A DNA stretch of 64,000 nt from Capitulum mitella (lineage: Eukaryota > Arthropoda > Thecostraca > Pollicipedomorpha > Pollicipedidae). Below, one piece after another: positions 58,775 through 64,000 of the stretch. The notes beneath the pieces were generated by a model. That model did not search any database and had not been told where the DNA came from. It was given only the letters and a program-made list of their open reading frames with translations. The translations under genes were made by a program, and so were the position numbers. The first letter of the stretch is position 1. The number at the start of each line of letters is the position of its first letter. Location of the stretch: NCBI GenBank assembly GCA_030062745.1, contig CP099842.1:11444095-11508094 (forward strand). The letters run 5' to 3'.

Positions 58775-60299
58775 TCAGAAGTGCATCAGGCATCAATAGC
58801 GTGCGCAGTCCAAATACATCATGCTCACACAACAGACAATGCATCCGTAAACTAATAATCGGCCAGGCTAAATGAACAGTCGGTCGGCTAAATGAAAAGC
58901 GCTGCCTTTCGGGCGGCGATCCGTCTTTGGTGTAAATGATCTCGTTAGTGGCCGAACGATAATGAAGTTACGATAGACGTTCCGAAGAGGTTTTCTCCGC
59001 GGGCGGTGTCCGCAGGTAGCCGATGTAAACGGAATGACGATGGACGTATACGAAATGCCGCACTGACACTAGTATGACCTGCTGCTGAATCTTGAACGCT
59101 GGTGTGCCAGCGGCATGTTGTTCGCAATCATTTACGTCTGGAGTAATGAATAACAAGTTGCACGATGGAGACGTAATAGCCGTATTAGCATGCTACGTTT
59201 ACCGCGACTGCCAGTCACCACTTGCGTTTAAACCTTAGCCAAAGGCGCAGCACGCAGGCTATTATGTTTGTCGCAGGGTGTCGGAAAACCACGTCCCTTA
59301 ATCTATGCCGTCAGTGGGAAAAAATGGACGGCAGCAATGATGACAGGGAATACAGGCATACGCATTTACAATCCGTGGCGGCAAACAACATTGCAACAAG
59401 GTGATGGGGTTTTCCATATGAAGCCAGCGGTGCATATTTGCTGAACTGGGCCACATCGGATACTTTTTGCGGATTAGTTTACTTGATCTGCTAGTTTTTT
59501 CCGCGGAAAATCAAGCATATTTTTTACACGTCCGGCGCCAAAAAAATTTAACACTAGGCGCAGCGTGCTCGAGGACAGGCTAAAACGTTCCATTCAGAAA
59601 TTCCATAGGTGACACGAGCACGTAAAACATGAAATATCGCTCCGTTAAACAATTTCTCCCACGCCGTTTGAAAAATGCCCGAAGATTAGAACATTCACTC
59701 ACTCCATTATTCAAGATCTTCATGCGTTCAGCCCAACAAAGGCGGCGGGGTGATTTTGGAGCGAAATCGGCCTACCTCAGCCGTTCTGGCGCGCTCACAG
59801 CTTGCACCACAACGTGACGTGGCGCGCGCCGCCGGCTGTTCTGCGGGGCGGGGGAACATCGCTTGCCGAACTGCACAGTATGGAGGCATACTGTTGGCAA
59901 CACAGTGTGACCGTGGCATTCACATCGCAATGTGACTACTCGACATCATGACTCCAGCAGCGGGCCCAGATGCAGCGCAAAGTCTGCAATATGCCGCCCA
60001 CCACAGACATGGAATGGATTTTCATTGACTTGTGCATTGCCCGTCATGCCTACAATGTCTGTATTAAGGTTGGCAGAGATTAGCTGTGTTCATACCACAA
60101 TTTATATTTCACAGTATGTTTGTACTAATGTGTTATGCTAATCAACATGACAAAACCAAGAGGCTCTAACATCCATGACAGGCACCTGAGCAAGTCTGTA
60201 AGACATATTTGTATGAATCACTTTCGGCTTTGCCCAGGATTCAGGGGCAGAAAGCTCTCAAGCAAGCCAAGCTTAATAAGCCCGACCGAATGGCCTAAT
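58775..60299. other. Unassigned DNA
   Basis: No gene is supported. A short GC-rich patch (59818-59855) occurs. Frames up to about 70 codons, none recognisable. Confidence 0.45.
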
Positions 60300-60570
60300 G
60301 AACATGTCTTTCCTGGCCAGCGGGCGCCGCCGCCCGCACCATCCTTTTTCCGCCCTCCCTCCCCAAACAGCGCCATAAACAACATTAAAGGTCCCGGCTC
60401 CAAAGGCGATCCGGGCCTATTTGTAAGGCGAGCTGGCGCCTGACCGGCAGGAATGCTCGCCGCCTGACCTCCCCGCCCGCCGGAGACTGCACAAAGCCAC
60501 AGAAAGCTAACCCCGGCGACTGCAGCGCAACAGCGGAGGGAGTCGACGACTGCCGGCCGGCCGGCCGACC
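60300..60570. other. GC-rich island
   Basis: About 270 bases of CpG-rich sequence ending in four GGCC units at 60553-60568, like the other islands. No supported gene. Confidence 0.5.
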
Positions 60571-61399
60571 ACTGAACTAACCTCTACTTGCATTTACATT
60601 GCGCCTTATGAATTTATCCCTTTGTGAAAACATGGCGCACATCGAAGCCTGGGTTTCTGCCATTATAATTACGTTGGCGGTATTGCTGATCGGTGCTACG
60701 CAAAGGGTGCACTAGATGGTAAAGTCGTGCGCTGTATTCTTCATTAAACATTACTGGTTTAGGTTTTAGTTTACCTTACATTTCACCTCTTCAGTATCTG
60801 AAAATTTAAACGCCGTAACTAGTATGGCCTTAAAGCGCCTTAAATAACGCCCAGTTTTCACAATAGAAATAAACACGGTATCTAATTTGACAAGATCTCT
60901 CATCAATAAAAACTTCGTTCACATTTCGATAATGAACATCCTCAGTCGGGCGTCGTTTCAATCCCTTCATTGCCGGCGGCGGCGGATATGTAGTGCCCTT
61001 TACCCGTCGTGCTGGTGTCAGCGGGCTCATTCTCGAAGTAATTACGCCAACAAAGAGCCAGCCTATGGAAAAATCAGCCCTCCAAAATTACTGCAATTAC
61101 CGCTCCGGGAAGTGCAGCAACAGCGAGTCTAGCTCTGGTTGTTTTTGCACGGCAAGTCACATCCTGTCAAGCCAACCTCTGCCCCTGTTAGACACTTTTT
61201 TATTCTTGGCGCACTTTGATCGCAGCCAACTTAGTGGTCGTAGTGGACTGCTGATGTCTCTCGGGCGAACAGACCATCGTTTTCGTCTCGGATTTCACGA
61301 GCATAAAACGTGTCTGAAGCGCACGGCACATGCCGGACACACCCTGCCGTCTTTCTGGGGGAATTTCCAACACGGACGCCGCTTTGGCACGCCACAGAG
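60571..61399. other. Unassigned DNA
   Basis: No gene is supported. A 183-codon plus frame from 60993 to 61544 enters the next GC island. Its product has no domain that I recognise. Confidence 0.4.
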
Positions 61400-61760
61400 A
61401 CCGTTCGTTCTGTTCGGCAGTCGCCCGGAAATTCTGCACCCCGCTCCAGCTACCAGCCGCCACCCCACTCGTGGGACGCGGCTCCACGCCTCCAGCGCCA
61501 GTGGGAGCCCGCCGGACCGGCGGCGGAGGTCGGGCCCTCACTGAGCGCGGCACGGCCGTTCTCACCCTCCGCCCACCGGGGGGCTGGCCGGGTCAATCTC
61601 GGCCCGGCCCGGTATGGACCGCCGGCCGGCCGGGCGGCTTATCTTCAGTGCAGCATCATTAAACGGAGCGGCCCGCGTCCGGCCGGAGAGGTTAATCCGT
61701 CCGCTCGGTTCTGCCCAATCACTCACGGCGCCTTTGATCCCGATACCGACGGCAACCGGG
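61400..61760. other. GC-rich island
   Basis: CpG-rich, with many GGCCGG words (for example 61614-61634). Four overlapping frames on both strands stay open for compositional reasons. Confidence 0.55.
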
Positions 61761-62739
61761 CTTATTGATAGCTCTACGTTGCAGGAGGCGGCCTGTAACA
61801 GGTCAGGAGGAATGCCGTAATAGGTCAACGCCGGACCTAAGTGAAGGCTTTGCTCGCGTTGAAGTACACATAACAGTGAATACAAAAATAAATTTCAGTC
61901 TCCGCTACCTCCACTTGTTATTAAATGCGACGATGATGATCATAATGACCTATATACTGCTTGCTCCCTTGTCGGTTATTTGCAGGTCGTGAGAATTATA
62001 TACCTCTGCTTCTCACTATCGTTTGTTTTGACTCATTTCACTGAATTAGTTAGTTCGATTTTCAAAAACGCTCGGAAACTTTTTACTGAAACATTCAGCT
62101 TCGTCCCAAAAGAGAAGAGGACATCAGAAGGCAGACGAACTCCAATTTCGCTAATGCATGGCGAATGCCAACACCGGGACATCCTCACATGCCACTCGGT
62201 ATCACGTGACGTTACCGAAGCCAGGAGCGGGTTCCATGACGGTGACGGGGCTCGGCTGAGGGCCGCCTCTTCTCCGCACTGTGCAGGAAAAGATCGCCGA
62301 TACGACGAGCGTAATAAGATCACGAGTCACGGACGTTTTACTGCCATACCGAATGAAAAACGGCCGGCGAGCTCGCAAGGAAAATCGGGGGATGGAGTCA
62401 CTTCTGCACCAAAATAGACTCTTGGGTGGCAACGGCACTGATAGAGTTTGATGCCAAAATAATGTGACAGAAATGCAAAAGACTGGTCCTGGATCCCATG
62501 GAGACGGCACGCAAAAAGTGTAAAAACATGCATCATTTAAACGGTACGCTTTCGCAAATTAGCACAATGGAACAGTTTGGCGTTGTGGCCTATTAGCCAA
62601 ACTCTGGCCCTTATGAAGAGCAATGAAAAGGTCGTTGTTAAATATTTCGAAAGTACTCACACGGTGTTGGGTGCTTCTCTGCTAACCTATCGTCCCTTTT
62701 CTCTCGAGCCCCACCGTATCCGAGTTTCCTTTCTCCTCC
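61761..62739. other. Unassigned DNA
   Basis: No gene is supported. A 145-codon plus frame at 61980-62417 has no recognisable domain. Confidence 0.4.
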
Positions 62740-63070
62740 TCCCATCCCCGGTTTTCGGGTTCGTTTCGCCGCTGCTGTCTGCCGTCCGCCAGTGTGCCGC
62801 GGTCGGTCGGCGCTCGGCCGCCGTCTCGCGGCCGGGCAGTGTTCCAGACCACCGGCCCGGCCGCCGGGCCGCGACGACGCTTGATTAGGCAAGGCCCGGG
62901 AGCAACCGAGCACGACCGGCGGCGGCGGCGCGGCGCGCGGCGAATTTGCCGCATCACCGCCGTCGAACGCCGGCGGACGCTCTGTCAGACGCCCGAGCTT
63001 GGAGGGCTTTGGGCTGCGGCCAGCGTCGACTGCAAGACGGCCGCCATCGAAATGCTTTTCATTGGATAGG
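62740..63070. other. GC-rich island
   Basis: About 330 bases of CpG-rich DNA with GGCCGG and CGGCGG runs (62835-62945). No supported gene. Confidence 0.55.
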
Positions 63071-63344
63071 TAAATTGGTCTGATTTGGACGGTATCAAAG
63101 TATAAAACTCAGACCAATTGCAACTATGAACTGAACGTAACGAAGTGGGCTAAAATGCTGCTACACATATCCTTATTTTTACGACTATTTTTCCAGGAAT
63201 GTTTTAGCGAAGGCTATTGCCATTTTGCAACCTAGTTTCCTCTACCTTCCTGTGCTGATTCAAATATTCCTTCGCAAAAACATACAGCAATGTGTTGTGT
63301 CGTGATGCAGCGATCCAGAAGAACCACAACAAAGCCCCAGTGCA

Positions 63345-63476
63345 AAGTTTACTCGAGTACCCCACCCAGAGTCATCAGCCTCTGAATTCTGATGCGCGCC
63401 TTTCGTCCTATCCAATTCAGTGTGAAGTCAGCACAGAGCGAGGTGCATCCCTGTTAAACCACTCCGCCACCTGAGC
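63345..63476 (-). repeat. Possible tRNA-derived SINE remnant
   Basis: On the minus strand, GCTCAGGTGGCGGAGTGG starts near 63474. It contains TGGCGGAGTGG, which fits the RNA polymerase III A box (TRGCNNAGYNGG), and is followed by TTTAACAGGGATGCACCTCG. Further on, GACTCTGGGTGGGGTACTCG resembles the body of widespread invertebrate tRNA SINEs. A clear B box is missing and only one copy is present, so the call is tentative. Confidence 0.35.
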
Positions 63477-63479
63477 AGG

Positions 63480-63770
63480 CTGCGGCAGTAATCAGAGCTA
63501 AATGGATCCGGTCCGGACACAATCAATATGCCGGCCGGCCAGATGGGCAGCATGACTCGACCGATCCAGATCTTGATTGGTGCTCTATCGCGCGCTGCCG
63601 GCCGGCGACGCCGCTGTCGGCGCCTCAAACGCTTCCGTCGTCCGCCGGCGCCGACGGCCGAGACCGGTCGAGCTGTTCACCTCACTGTCCGGCCGCCGAC
63701 AACTCAATCGGACCAGACAGCACCGGACACGCTGCCTGCAGTGGTCGATGGCTGCCTCGACTCGTGTTCA
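63480..63770. other. GC-rich island
   Basis: CpG- and GGCCGG-rich stretch, the last of the islands in the window. Open frames are compositional. Confidence 0.5.
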
Positions 63771-63827
63771 ACGCCTGAAGGGGGAGTGGGCCGAGGCTGG
63801 GCTTATGCTATCAGGGTGATGATGAAC

Positions 63828-63888
63828 TGCTTATTACCGGTAGGTTTATTATACACACTGTTTATTACCGATAGGCTTATTACCGTCA
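63828..63888. repeat. Short tandem repeat TTATTACCG(G/A)TAGG
   Basis: Three direct units of TTATTACCG, the first two followed by GTAGG or ATAGG, occur at 63831, 63861 and 63879. The first two are separated by ATACACACTG. Confidence 0.75.
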
Positions 63889-63923
63889 AATGCTCTACAT
63901 ATATCACCAACGCTGTGTTTCGA

Positions 63924-63924
63924 G

Positions 63925-63956
<32 letters not shown>

Positions 63957-63962
63957 CATACA

Positions 63963-64000
<38 letters not shown>
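63924..64000. repeat. (TC)n then (TA)n compound microsatellite
   Basis: A TC dinucleotide run of about 24 bases passes into TA runs with a CATACATC interruption and continues to the end of the window, so its full length is unknown. Confidence 0.95.

Noticed and set aside
1-64000. CRISPR arrays, bacterial operons or phage-defence systems
   Set aside because: No regularly spaced short repeats with unique spacers, no closely packed genes with ribosome binding sites; all features are those of an animal nuclear genome.

Overview
The window looks like a repeat-dense, non-coding stretch of an animal nuclear genome, most likely an invertebrate. Long open reading frames with start signals are absent. 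There are remnants of mariner and pogo transposases and of CR1/L2-like reverse transcriptases, many short DNA elements in several copies, long AT microsatellites, and isolated islands rich in CpG and GGCCGG in otherwise AT-leaning DNA. I cannot name the phylum. I found no intact host gene, no rRNA or canonical tRNA, no CRISPR array and no bacterial operon structure.

Layout. Bases 1-840 hold one copy of a repeat (family B). A decayed reverse transcriptase lies on the minus strand at about 4.1-5.0 kb. From 8.0 to 10.6 kb there is a long near-perfect inverted repeat joined to a family C element, then a family K element. The most structured part is 10.99-16.63 kb: four alternating modules (J, I, J', I') meet at TTAA tetranucleotides. 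A 3.2-kb hAT-type element with an exact 8-bp target duplication sits inside the first I module and itself carries a family A element and a family G copy. At 17-23 kb there are more copies of B, A, C and G and a mariner pseudogene that has lost the block with its third catalytic aspartate. From 25.6 to 35.7 kb, GC-rich islands alternate with plain DNA, and several islands contain minisatellites (31, 113 and 99 bp units). A pogo-like transposase pseudogene lies at 38.9-40.5 kb (minus), abutted by a second near-full family C element. The 44-51 kb part has two family A copies, a 22-bp minisatellite, a second reverse transcriptase remnant and a third family B copy. The last 13 kb have another family A element, one small open frame (58.4-58.8 kb) that might be an exon, further GC islands, a possible tRNA-derived SINE and microsatellites at the end.

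How the parts relate. Families A, C, G, I, J and K, and probably B, begin or end with TTAACCC or a close variant at a TTAA tetranucleotide. This fits non-autonomous piggyBac-type elements, although no piggyBac transposase is visible here. Most of these families also carry many AGGTCA/TGACCT half-sites, including the extended form TCAAGGTCA recognised by NR5A/ERR-type nuclear receptors. Element ages clearly differ: the hAT insertion kept an exact target duplication, while the transposase and reverse transcriptase relics carry many frameshifts and lost catalytic residues.
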